This document shows positions 42,260-50,670 of a stretch of 64,000 bases of DNA, piece after piece (positions within the stretch are counted from its first letter, which is position 1; each line of letters opens with the position of its first letter). Source of the DNA: Bacteriovorax sp. BSW11_IV (GTDB lineage: Bacteria; Bdellovibrionota; Bacteriovoracia; Bacteriovoracales; Bacteriovoracaceae); NCBI RefSeq assembly GCF_000447755.1, contig NZ_AUNE01000036.1, positions 1-64,000 of the forward strand. Direction: 5' to 3'. The position numbers were made by a program, and so were the translations under genes. The notes beneath the pieces are model-generated. The model saw only the letters and a list, made by a program, of their open reading frames with translations, was not told the origin of the DNA and did no database searches.

Positions 42260-44227
42260 ATGCTGAAGTCGTTAACGCTGTTTATGTTGTTCTCAGTGTC
42301 TGTTTCTGTTGTCGCTAAAGAGTCCATTGGGACAATTTATGTTCACAGTACAAAATCAAATAATTCTCTTCAAAACACTCCTGCGGCCGTAGGCGTGATT
42401 ACTTCTGATGAGCTCGAAGAGCAAAGACCAAACTCTGTGGAAGAGCTTGTGCAAACACTGCCTGGTGTTCACGCTTCTTTCGGCCCTCGCGAGGGTGCTC
42501 AACAAATCAATATTCGTGGTATCGATAGTACAAAAATCTTCTTCACTATTGATGGTGCTAGACAAAATTTTAGAGGCTCTCACGATGCCGATTTTCTTCT
42601 CAATTTAAGTCTTTTAAAAAGTGTTGAAGTGATTAAAGGGCCGGCTTCCACTCTTTATGGATCTGGAGCTGTTGGTGGTGTTGTTTCTTTTGAAACCAAA
42701 AAAGCGCGCGATTTTCTTGCTAAAGATCAAACATTCGGGATGTCTTTTGAGACAATTTACGGGAGTGCCAATAATTTTCAAAAAGCAATCGTTACAACGT
42801 ATGGTTTATTTGGAAATTGGGAAGGTCTTTTATCTTTAAGTGTGGATGAGAAAAATTCGCTACGTCTTGGAGATGATACGAAGCTTGCGTATTCAGAAAG
42901 TGAGGGCCGTGATTTTTTCATAAAGCTTAACTCTAATAAGGAGCAAAAGCATCAAGTTGAGGTCATTGCGCAGAAGATGATCACGAAGGCCCAAGAGCCT
43001 CAAAATGGTAGAACATCAGTGAGTTCTAGAAATCCATTAACGGATAGGGATTCTCAAAAGGATGCACTAACTCTTCGCTATAATCTTAAAAGTGACAATG
43101 GTTTAATTGATCCTTACGCAAATTTACAATACACGAAAACAAATATTGAAAAGTATGATTACTCCGTAAAAAAATTAGCTCGTACAACTGTTGAGACGAA
43201 GGGGCTTGATCTCTACAATATCTCTACTTTCTCTAAAGAATTAAATGTTACATATGGGCTTGAATATATTCGTGATGACAACGAAGGCAGAAATGGCAGC
43301 GATAAGTACGCACCTTTTCCAGATGGAAAAAGTGAATTCTATGGAACTTATCTTCAAGCTTCTTGGCACGCCTTTTCTAAGTTGCAAATTGTCTCGGGAT
43401 TGCGCTTTGATAAATTTGAACTCAGTTCGAAAGATCAAAACCTAAAGAAAGAGGGAGACAAACTTACAAAGAAATTTGCGATTAACAGTGAATTAACATC
43501 AAATCTCTCGGCCTATGCAAATTATGGTGAGGGCTACAATGCTCCTCGCTTACAGGATCTTTTTGTTAATGGTCTGCACTTTCCTGGCAGTGGTGGTATT
43601 CCAAATAATTACTTTGTGGCCAACTCTAATCTTGTTCCTGAGCAAACGAAATCTTATGAGGTTGGTTTTAAGCTCGCTAAGGATGAGTTTGCTTTAAGTG
43701 AAGACAGTGCATTTATGGAAGTGACTTATTTCCAGACTGAGGCGAAAAACTTCATTGAACAAGTGGTAAATATTAGTGGGGGAACGACGACCTTTGAGAA
43801 TAGGGCCAACGTTGATTTCGAAGGGATTGAACTCAAAGCTCAATATGATTTTTTCACCAGTTCTATGTCTTTGACATATGCTCAAACGCGTTCAAAGAAC
43901 AAGAGCACGAAGGCCCCCTTAGATACGACTGCCGCAGATGAATGGAATTTCGTATTTTCTCATCTTTTTGAAGGTCTAGACCTAAAGTTGCGCTACCATG
44001 CTCTTTTGGCCGAAAAGCAAAAGAGAGTGGCCACGGCCTCTAAAGCAAGTGATGGCTATAATGTTCATAACTTAGGCGTCTCATGGCTTCCTTCACAAGC
44101 AATGTTGAAAAATTTCGAGGCCTCATTTACGGCCAACAATATTTTCGATAGAGATTACAGACCTCACACAGCACTTTTAAAGAGCAGTGGACGTGACTTT
44201 ATTTTAGATTTGAGCTATCGATTCTAA
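42260..44227 (+). CDS. TonB-dependent heme/hemoglobin-type outer-membrane receptor
   Basis: From ATG 42260 the protein has 655 residues with a signal peptide (MLKSLTLFMLFSVSVSVVA). The plug domain contains SIGTIYVHSTKS (TonB-box region), ELVQTLPGVHAS and NIRGIDSTKIFFTIDGARQNF. The barrel shows the two boxes of heme receptors: a FRAP-like YNAPRLQDLF (about 426), a His in NGLHFPG (about 438), and an NPNL-like NSNLVPEQTKSYEVG (about 453). The C-terminal strand ends in LSYRF. The ORF can be extended to TTG 42233, but AAAAGGT precedes the ATG. Heme or hemoglobin as substrate is inferred from the boxes; a siderophore is the alternative. Confidence 0.88.
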   Translation: MLKSLTLFMLFSVSVSVVAKESIGTIYVHSTKSNNSLQNTPAAVGVITSDELEEQRPNSVEELVQTLPGVHASFGPREGAQQINIRGIDSTKIFFTIDGARQNFRGSHDADFLLNLSLLKSVEVIKGPASTLYGSGAVGGVVSFETKKARDFLAKDQTFGMSFETIYGSANNFQKAIVTTYGLFGNWEGLLSLSVDEKNSLRLGDDTKLAYSESEGRDFFIKLNSNKEQKHQVEVIAQKMITKAQEPQNGRTSVSSRNPLTDRDSQKDALTLRYNLKSDNGLIDPYANLQYTKTNIEKYDYSVKKLARTTVETKGLDLYNISTFSKELNVTYGLEYIRDDNEGRNGSDKYAPFPDGKSEFYGTYLQASWHAFSKLQIVSGLRFDKFELSSKDQNLKKEGDKLTKKFAINSELTSNLSAYANYGEGYNAPRLQDLFVNGLHFPGSGGIPNNYFVANSNLVPEQTKSYEVGFKLAKDEFALSEDSAFMEVTYFQTEAKNFIEQVVNISGGTTTFENRANVDFEGIELKAQYDFFTSSMSLTYAQTRSKNKSTKAPLDTTAADEWNFVFSHLFEGLDLKLRYHALLAEKQKRVATASKASDGYNVHNLGVSWLPSQAMLKNFEASFTANNIFDRDYRPHTALLKSSGRDFILDLSYRF

Positions 44228-44245
44228 AAAATTATTGGAGAGTTT

Positions 44246-44455
44246 ATGAAAGTTGAATCTGTAGAAGAGTTTTTAAAAAGAGGCGGAAAAATTTCTAAAT
44301 CTCGTGCCAAGGCGATTTCCATCGACCAACTTCTTTTCAATGAGGGTGTCTTTGATCGTGAAGATGCTAATAAAGTGAAAGAGGCCATGAATTCAATCCT
44401 TGAAAAAGGTCTTGAAGATATGGCCGTTGCAGATGCTGAAGAAAAAAAGAACTAA
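44246..44455 (+). CDS. Small cytoplasmic protein, unknown
   Basis: The 69-residue protein (charged, helical, no signal peptide) starts at an ATG with GGAGAG seven bases upstream, 18 bp after the receptor stop. It looks like a real gene in the tonB operon. I do not recognise the family; it is not HemP-like. The stop overlaps the convergent small secreted protein gene by 4 bp. Confidence 0.65.
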   Translation: MKVESVEEFLKRGGKISKSRAKAISIDQLLFNEGVFDREDANKVKEAMNSILEKGLEDMAVADAEEKKN

Positions 44456-44739
44456 TTAGATTTAAGGGTTTTGAACCACTCAAGGCCCTTGTCGCATTTT
44501 TTGATTTCGACTTTTTGATCCCCATCCCATTTAATTTCACAAGTAATCATACGAGATGCATAGCCAGCGTCAATGGCAAGGTCCACACTGTAGTTTTCAT
44601 TTTCTAGTGTTTCTACCGATAGCACAGCTACGACAGATTCAAAGCGCAACATATCTTCGAGCTTGAATTCAAGTTTAGAGTGGTCAAGAGCAAAGGCACT
44701 TGAGCCAATAAGTGCTAGGGTCAAAATTAATTTTTTCAT
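44452..44739 (-). CDS. Small exported protein, unknown
   Basis: The 95-residue protein has a signal peptide (MKKLILTLALIGSSAFA) and a compact mature domain with two cysteines (ITCEIKW and IKKCDKG), probably a disulfide-bonded periplasmic protein. The ATG is preceded by GAGGCG. It converges on the 69-residue gene with a 4-bp overlap. Confidence 0.72.
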   Translation of the reverse strand: MKKLILTLALIGSSAFALDHSKLEFKLEDMLRFESVVAVLSVETLENENYSVDLAIDAGYASRMITCEIKWDGDQKVEIKKCDKGLEWFKTLKSN

Positions 44740-44790
44740 AACGCCTCATGAATAACTTTATTTTATGGCGTTATAGTAATCTTGAGGTTT

Positions 44791-45402
44791 TTAGTCAATT
44801 GATTTGCAAAGAAGTAAGGCAAAGCTGATGAGCAATAAATCATCATTTCTAAGCTCCATGGAATAATCGACAACACCTAGGTTGTGATTTCCATAGGATA
44901 CTAGACCAAACTGGCCCTCATTAATCCAAATGTCTTTTAAGACGAGGACTTTTTCTTGAAAATTGTGGGCAAAAGGTGAGAGCGCTTTAAAGGCCGCCTC
45001 TTTTAAAGACCACAATAAAAGGGGATCGTTTTGTAATTCAAGAGCATCATGATCATTGTAATAAAATTTTTCGACGCCCTCTGTAAGCTTACGTTCTCTA
45101 AGCTCTAGGTCTACTCCAACACTGCAAACTCCGTCTTCTTGGCGCGTTGCAAGACCAATGGCATGTTCTTTTGTGTGGCTTAGTGAAACCAAAATTTCAG
45201 GGTGATTCTTGATATGAAGGTGTCCTTCAATCTCCACACTCTCTGGTGGCATCATGATTTCTAGGGTTTCCAGTGCTCCACACAGGGCCTTACGAGATAA
45301 GTAGTAATGCCAATCGTGACCTTCAGTGGCCTTTTTACCAATGAAGATTGTGGGTAGAACTGGGTTAAATTTTTTAGACTCTATACAATAAGCAATATCC
45401 AT
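44791..45402 (-). CDS. 4'-phosphopantetheinyl transferase (Sfp/EntD type)
   Basis: The 203-residue protein transfers phosphopantetheine from CoA to carrier proteins. It shows the family motifs VSLSHTKEHAIGLAT, the Mg-binding GVDLELRER, and WSLKEAAFKALSPF (W-x-x-K-E-A-x-x-K). It is EntD/Sfp-like rather than AcpS-like. No carrier protein, polyketide or non-ribosomal peptide gene lies in the window, so its substrate (acyl carrier protein of fatty-acid synthesis, or a secondary-metabolite enzyme) is elsewhere. Confidence 0.88.
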   Translation of the reverse strand: MDIAYCIESKKFNPVLPTIFIGKKATEGHDWHYYLSRKALCGALETLEIMMPPESVEIEGHLHIKNHPEILVSLSHTKEHAIGLATRQEDGVCSVGVDLELRERKLTEGVEKFYYNDHDALELQNDPLLLWSLKEAAFKALSPFAHNFQEKVLVLKDIWINEGQFGLVSYGNHNLGVVDYSMELRNDDLLLISFALLLCKSID

Positions 45403-45477
45403 AATTTTATATTGCTAAAGTCTTTGTTCTTTGTCATAACAAATGTGAAAATTATTTAAATTTTTGGAGTTCTCATT

Positions 45478-45585
45478 ATGATGCCCCACGAAGCACAAGC
45501 GCTTATTGCTAAAATCGCGTTCTTTCTTTTTGCAACAACGATGATTTGTATGGCAAAGGCCAATGCCTTTTTTGCCCTTCTTTAA
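45478..45585 (+). CDS. 35-residue putative membrane protein
   Basis: A short ORF, ATG 45478 to TAA 45585, has GGAG eight bases before the start. Its 35 residues read as a single hydrophobic helix: polar MMPHEAQ at the start, then AKIAFFLFATTMICMAKAN and AFFALL. It lies alone in the 317-bp space between the divergent transferase gene and glutamine synthetase, in the direction of the latter. It could be a small regulator of membrane localisation or a translated leader. Homologues were not checked. The remaining intergenic DNA (45586-45719) holds a GGCC-rich patch, a GGAG-containing ribosome-binding site and no other gene. Confidence 0.55.
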   Translation: MMPHEAQALIAKIAFFLFATTMICMAKANAFFALL

Positions 45586-45719
45586 TTACCGAACGGTCAA
45601 TTAAAACTCTTTAAGATTCTTCTAAAGATACCGAATTTCCCGTGGACGGCCATGGGCCTTTTCCCTTATCATTTATTTAGTTTGTCACGTTCTGTGATCT
45701 AATGTTTTAAGGAGAAAAC

Positions 45720-47912
45720 ATGTCTAGGGAGAGCATCCGTACAGTTTCAAAATTACAAGCTGCCAACCGCGAAGAGCGTATTTTCGAACGTCCCACTGAC
45801 GGGCGCGGAAATTATCTTCCAGTAACTGAATATTTTGGAGAAAATATTTTTCATTTCTCTGAAAGTTCAAGCATTCCTACACAAATTAAAAATGAATTAG
45901 AAAGTGTTATTCAATCAGGTAAGGGCCTTAAAAAAGAGCACGCAGAAATCGTGGCCAAGGCCGTGACTGAATGGGCCATTGAAAAAGGGGCGACACATTT
46001 TTGTCATTGGTTTCAACCCTTAACTGGGGCGACTGCTGAGAAGCACGATGCCTTTCTAGATTTTGATAGAGCGGGTAAGCCTATTGAAAAATTATCGGCC
46101 TCACAGCTTGTTCAAGGTGAGCCCGATGCTTCATCTTTTCCTAACGGTGGCTCTAGAGCTACTTTTGAGGCCCGAGGTTATACGGCCTGGGACTTAACTT
46201 CTCCTATGTTTCTTATCGAAGGTGCTAGTGGCAAGACTCTTTGTATTCCTACTGCATTTGTTTCTTACCATGGTGAGGCCCTCGATGTTAAAACGCCACT
46301 TCTTAGATCAGTATCTAAGCTAAGCGAGCAGGCCACTAAATTTTTAAACCTATCAGGTTTTCCAAACACAAAATCTGTAAACGTCACTTGTGGTGCAGAA
46401 CAAGAATATTTTCTTGTTGATAAGGCATTCTACTTCGCAAGACCTGATCTTGTGATGGCCGGAAGAGCTTTATTTGGTGCTCCAGCAGTTAAGAATCAAC
46501 AATTGGAAGATCACTATTTTGGGGCGATTCCTGAGCGCGTTCTTTGTTTTATGGAAGAGCTTGATTATGAATTGCACAGGCTGGGCATCCCGGCCAAAAC
46601 GCGACACAATGAAGTTGCTCCTGGCCAATTTGAAATTGCACAGATTTTTAGAGATGCCAATGTGGCCGCTGACCAAAACCAATTGGTGATGGCAACAATC
46701 AAGAACGTGGCCAATAGACATAATTTCGTTGCACTCTTGCACGAAAAACCATTCGCAGGTGTAAATGGCTCTGGGAAGCACTTGAATTGGTCAATGGCCA
46801 GTGATGAAGGTTTGAACCTACTTGAGCCAGGTGATGAGATTCACTCAAATATGCGCTTTCTTGCAGTGACTTCAATTATTGTTGAGGCCGTAAAAAGACA
46901 TGCTAAAGTTTTAAGGGCCTCTATTGCCTCTGCTGGTAATGATCATAGACTTGGGGCAAATGAAGCTCCTCCAAGTATCATCTCTGTTTATCTTGGAGAT
47001 GCTATTGGGAAAATTTTTGATGCCATTAAAGATGGCAAGGCCACAAGCTCAGAGAGCAAAGTGATGCTTGATCTTGGAGCACGCCAGCTTGCAATGTTGC
47101 CAAAAGACAATACTGATAGAAACAGAACTTCTCCCTTTGCCTTCACTGGAAATAAGTTTGAGTTTAGAGCGGTTGGTTCTGCTATGGCCATTGGTTTACC
47201 AATGAGTATTTTAAATGGTGCTGTATCTGATATTTTTGAAGAATCGAATAAGATTTTAGAGACTGAACTTGCTGCAGGAAAAACAATTGATGCTGCTCTA
47301 ATGGAAATTTGTAAGAAATGGATTAGTTCAAGCCATCAAGTTATTTTCAATGGTGATGGTTATAGTGATGAATGGGTACAAGAAGCTAATAGAAGAGGAT
47401 TGCCAAATCTAAAAACAACGGCCGACTGTCTTCATATCATCAACGATACTAAGGAAACGAATTTCTTAACACGTCAGGAAATTTTTAGAGCGTCTGAACT
47501 TGAAACTCGTTACCACGTTCTAACAGAACGCTACAATACAATTCGTCTGATTGAGCTTCATACATTCATCGATATGATTCATAAGTTCATAATTCCAAGT
47601 TGCTTGGAGTATAAAAAAGAATTGGGATCAGTGATTAAAGAACAAAAAAATCTTGGTTTCCAATCTAATGTAGAGACTGATCTTTACAAAGAAATCAATC
47701 TTTCACTAGAGTCTCTTTATGAAAATGCGCGCAATTTAAAAAATATGATCAATGAACTCCCTGAGGATATTGATGAGCGTGCTAAAAAAATAGCGCACGA
47801 ATTAATGCCAGTTTGTTTTGCAATGGCCGAGTATTGTAATCAAATTGAATGTCTAATGCCTGAGGGGCTTTGGGAACTTCCAAGTTTCTTTGATATGTTA
47901 TACCTACGCTAA
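45720..47912 (+). CDS. glnN: Type III glutamine synthetase
   Basis: The 730 residues make ammonia plus glutamate plus ATP into glutamine. The length and motifs identify the dodecameric GSIII: FENIF-like YFGENIFHFSE near 40, HFCHWFQPLTGATAEKHDAF, GGSRATFEARGYTAWDLTSPMF, EQEYFLVDK, RHNEVAPGQFEIAQIF, NGSGKHLNWSM and RNRTSPFAFTGNKFEFRAVGSAM (ATP-glutamate region), plus the C-terminal helical domain. AAGGAG precedes the ATG. The typical adenylylation Tyr of GSI is absent from this family. No GlnB or GlnK is near. The perfect stem at 47925-47951 follows. Confidence 0.96.
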   Translation: MSRESIRTVSKLQAANREERIFERPTDGRGNYLPVTEYFGENIFHFSESSSIPTQIKNELESVIQSGKGLKKEHAEIVAKAVTEWAIEKGATHFCHWFQPLTGATAEKHDAFLDFDRAGKPIEKLSASQLVQGEPDASSFPNGGSRATFEARGYTAWDLTSPMFLIEGASGKTLCIPTAFVSYHGEALDVKTPLLRSVSKLSEQATKFLNLSGFPNTKSVNVTCGAEQEYFLVDKAFYFARPDLVMAGRALFGAPAVKNQQLEDHYFGAIPERVLCFMEELDYELHRLGIPAKTRHNEVAPGQFEIAQIFRDANVAADQNQLVMATIKNVANRHNFVALLHEKPFAGVNGSGKHLNWSMASDEGLNLLEPGDEIHSNMRFLAVTSIIVEAVKRHAKVLRASIASAGNDHRLGANEAPPSIISVYLGDAIGKIFDAIKDGKATSSESKVMLDLGARQLAMLPKDNTDRNRTSPFAFTGNKFEFRAVGSAMAIGLPMSILNGAVSDIFEESNKILETELAAGKTIDAALMEICKKWISSSHQVIFNGDGYSDEWVQEANRRGLPNLKTTADCLHIINDTKETNFLTRQEIFRASELETRYHVLTERYNTIRLIELHTFIDMIHKFIIPSCLEYKKELGSVIKEQKNLGFQSNVETDLYKEINLSLESLYENARNLKNMINELPEDIDERAKKIAHELMPVCFAMAEYCNQIECLMPEGLWELPSFFDMLYLR

Positions 47913-47924
47913 TTAGATTTTATA

Positions 47925-47951
47925 GAAGGTGGAGCAAAAAACTCCACCTTC
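47925..47951 (+). terminator. Hairpin downstream of glnN
   Basis: GAAGGTGGAG (47925-47934) pairs perfectly with CTCCACCTTC (47942-47951) over a 7-base A-rich loop. It lies 12 bp after the glnN stop. No T-run follows, so it may be a Rho-aided terminator or 3' stabiliser. Confidence 0.6.
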
Positions 47952-48022
47952 AATTCCAGTCTCAAATTAATTCTATATTTTCCGATAACTTAGATGATGT
48001 TTACAAAACACTAGGATGTTTT

Positions 48023-49342
48023 ATGAAAAAAGTTCTTCTAAGTACTCTGGCCCTTTTTACAATTGTTCAATCAAATGCAGAAGAGCTCTATGATAAGAAG
48101 TTCAGAGAAGTCGATAATAGATATTATTCCGTCGCCATGGATATGATGTCACAAGAATATGCCAACAGTTATGGAAGATATGCAAAAAATTATTATAAGC
48201 TTCACGAGATTTTGAAAACTATTCCAGATGAAAAAGAGCGCCAACATATCAAAGAGGTCTTTGATAAATATGGCCTAAAAAAATTACCAAGGCCTATCAT
48301 ATCAAAAGAGGGTGTATCTTTTGAAATTAATGGCCATAAACTTTTAGTGACGCCAGACGGTTTTCTCAAAGGCCATTTTAAACTTGATAATACTAAGGTT
48401 GCTCTTTATGACGAGAGTTTTAATCTTGAAAATTCTGTCAAAGTGATGGATCACTATTTAATTAAAAGAGATTTTACTTACAAAGATATTCTTAAAATTT
48501 TAGTTCCAAATGCCAATGCTGAAACTAAAATTGATGAACATAAAGTTGTTACGGCCCTTATTGTTGAGATTTTTTTGAAAGAATCTTTTGGCGATGTCTA
48601 CAATAATGGAAAATTCATTGATGCTCTTAGAGTTGAAGGGGCAGACAAGGGTGAAGTTCAAAGAGAGATCGTTGATAAGTACCTGCGAATGGATGCTCAC
48701 TGGCGACCAAGACTTGTTCACAATATCAATCAAGTTTATATGCAAGCAAAGTCAGCACTCGATTCATGTCGTGCTTTTCAAGATATGATTGAAAATGGTG
48801 TAAATGGCGCGAACTTTGATCAGTATGTTAAATCATTAAGTAAAGATGAAGTTCATGCGAGTGTGCATGCAACGAGTTTTTTAAATAAGACCCGTAAAAC
48901 GGATCGCTTTCTCAATTTGTGGCTTTACACTTTTGATTGGGAAAAACGTGAACAAGATGATCCAAAAAACCAGCAAAATAAGGCCTTCGTTGATTCACTT
49001 ATGAGAAAATATTTATTGCAAAATTTCGAGGGTGATAAAGAAAATCTGACATGTCGTGGAACATTGGCCAAGCATTCAAATCAAATTGTTCACGCTAATC
49101 TTGAAGTTCTTGCTACGGCCAATTCGGTTATTAATAAGCGTTATAAACTTCAAAAAGGTGACGAGGACAATGCTTGTCGCTATGTTGAAGAATTAACAAA
49201 GTGTCTGGTTGATGTAGATCAAAAAGATAAGAGAAAAGTGTTAGAAGAAATTTCGAGACGTGCAGGTAAGGATTTATATTTTTATCAAAATCTAGAAGAA
49301 AAAGATAAAACTCTTCCGGGTTGGAGTGAAACAAGAGACTAA
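48023..49342 (+). CDS. Secreted protein of unknown family
   Basis: The 439-residue protein has a signal peptide (MKKVLLSTLALFTIVQSNAEE). I recognise no domain; it is mainly helical with three cysteine-containing stretches (LDSCRAF, LTCRGT, DNACRYVEELTKCL) which could form two disulfides. The ATG is preceded by AGGATG. It stands alone, between the glnN hairpin and a convergent methyltransferase gene that overlaps it by 4 bp. No homologue family is proposed. Confidence 0.72.
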   Translation: MKKVLLSTLALFTIVQSNAEELYDKKFREVDNRYYSVAMDMMSQEYANSYGRYAKNYYKLHEILKTIPDEKERQHIKEVFDKYGLKKLPRPIISKEGVSFEINGHKLLVTPDGFLKGHFKLDNTKVALYDESFNLENSVKVMDHYLIKRDFTYKDILKILVPNANAETKIDEHKVVTALIVEIFLKESFGDVYNNGKFIDALRVEGADKGEVQREIVDKYLRMDAHWRPRLVHNINQVYMQAKSALDSCRAFQDMIENGVNGANFDQYVKSLSKDEVHASVHATSFLNKTRKTDRFLNLWLYTFDWEKREQDDPKNQQNKAFVDSLMRKYLLQNFEGDKENLTCRGTLAKHSNQIVHANLEVLATANSVINKRYKLQKGDEDNACRYVEELTKCLVDVDQKDKRKVLEEISRRAGKDLYFYQNLEEKDKTLPGWSETRD

Positions 49343-50598
49343 GGCAATCTCTTGTTTGCATAGATACCAATATTTCTTGGAGAGATATCATCGCTGAAAA
49401 ATTCTTTCATAACGACGTCGTGATCATTTTCTTCTAAGTAAAGACAGCGATCTAGAAGAATATAGAGCTCACAAATCCTACCTAATTGCCATCTGATGAC
49501 GTTGGCCACAAAGATTTGATCGAGCTCTTTTTGCCTTTCACTATCACTGTAAAATGAATCGAGCTCTTCATCACTAAAAGCACTACTGTCAATTCCAAGA
49601 TGATCCATTCTGCCTTTGGCATATTGTGAAAATGGATATCTATATTCCTTTGTAAGTACTTCTCCTACACTGAGAAACGTTTTCTCTGGAAAATATTTTT
49701 TCAAAAAGAAGTGAAGAGTGTAGCGATAGTTTTTTACTTGGCGCTTCAGTTTAAAATCTTGCATTGTCATGGAATTGTGTCCACGGCTTGCGAGGGCCAG
49801 AGTGTATTCGTTAAATTCAAGAGGATTCTCTTTGGCAAAATGAGATACATTTACATCGCGCGAAGCGCTCATTCTTGAGTAGCAGCAACCAAAGTTAATC
49901 AGTGATTTTGTTTGATATTTAAAGTTAGTACGAAAATGGGCCAGGGCCAATGGACCACAAGTATGAAGCCCTAGGCTTAGGGTCTTGTCGTCAAATAAAG
50001 GTCTAAGTTGGTTGTCATCTCCCTCAGGTCCAAAAAGAAGGTTGATGTACGATAGTGTCTTTGCCCCTTTAGGGGCAGGATATTTTTTTAGGCGTTCACG
50101 ACCAATTTGTTGAAACTCTTCATTACAGTCAATAGAAGTCGTTTCAAGATTATAGTAGTGGGCCATAATTCTTGCGAGGTGACCAACACCTCCTCCTATA
50201 TCGATAAGTTTTTGTGGGCGTCTTTGTTCGTCGAGGGCCTCAATGAAATCACCAATAATTTTGATTTCGTATTGTTTTTTTGCCTTCACTTTATGAAAAG
50301 CATAGGGCGGTAGTGCTTCTTTAGGAGAATGCGAACTTAGTTCAATGCGCTCAATTTGACATAGGGCCTTAATTTGGTTGAGCCACTGCCCCAATTCTGT
50401 CTTTGTGATGGATTCAAAATTGTCCTTGATATCCACTTGATAGAGCTCGTCTTCATTAAGGGCACAAAGAGTATCAATCCAGCTCTGTGGGTAATGTTGC
50501 AAAGAGTCTGGATAGGTATTAAGAATCTCGTCTTGCCACAGGGGGGCAAGCGGGCGCAGAAAATTGCTAATCTTAATAAACCTGTCTCTATAATTCAT
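49339..50598 (-). CDS. METTL25-like SAM-dependent methyltransferase
   Basis: The 419-residue protein has a Rossmann methyltransferase core: LIDIGGGVGHLARIMAHYYNLETTSIDCNEEF (motif I and the acidic post-I residue), then GLHTCGPLALAHFR and SLINFGCCYSRMS. The H-T-C-G and G-C-C-Y pairs are hallmarks of the METTL25/Methyltransf_32 family, common in eukaryotes. The N-terminal 120 residues resemble the family's helical domain. The substrate is unknown; rRNA or protein methylation are possible. The start is ATG 50598. Confidence 0.82.
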   Translation of the reverse strand: MNYRDRFIKISNFLRPLAPLWQDEILNTYPDSLQHYPQSWIDTLCALNEDELYQVDIKDNFESITKTELGQWLNQIKALCQIERIELSSHSPKEALPPYAFHKVKAKKQYEIKIIGDFIEALDEQRRPQKLIDIGGGVGHLARIMAHYYNLETTSIDCNEEFQQIGRERLKKYPAPKGAKTLSYINLLFGPEGDDNQLRPLFDDKTLSLGLHTCGPLALAHFRTNFKYQTKSLINFGCCYSRMSASRDVNVSHFAKENPLEFNEYTLALASRGHNSMTMQDFKLKRQVKNYRYTLHFFLKKYFPEKTFLSVGEVLTKEYRYPFSQYAKGRMDHLGIDSSAFSDEELDSFYSDSERQKELDQIFVANVIRWQLGRICELYILLDRCLYLEENDHDVVMKEFFSDDISPRNIGIYANKRLP

Positions 50599-50670
50599 GT
50601 CGTGGCCTCTTTTTTATGGCCATGATATATCAGTAATAGGGAAAAATTTGAACTAAACAAGGTAAAAAAT

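Noticed and set aside
45586-45719. Possible ammonium- or glutamine-responsive riboswitch upstream of glnN
   Set aside because: I looked for a glnA-type motif or long paired regions and saw only a short 4-5-bp stem (CTTTA...TAAAG) and GGCC patches; not enough.
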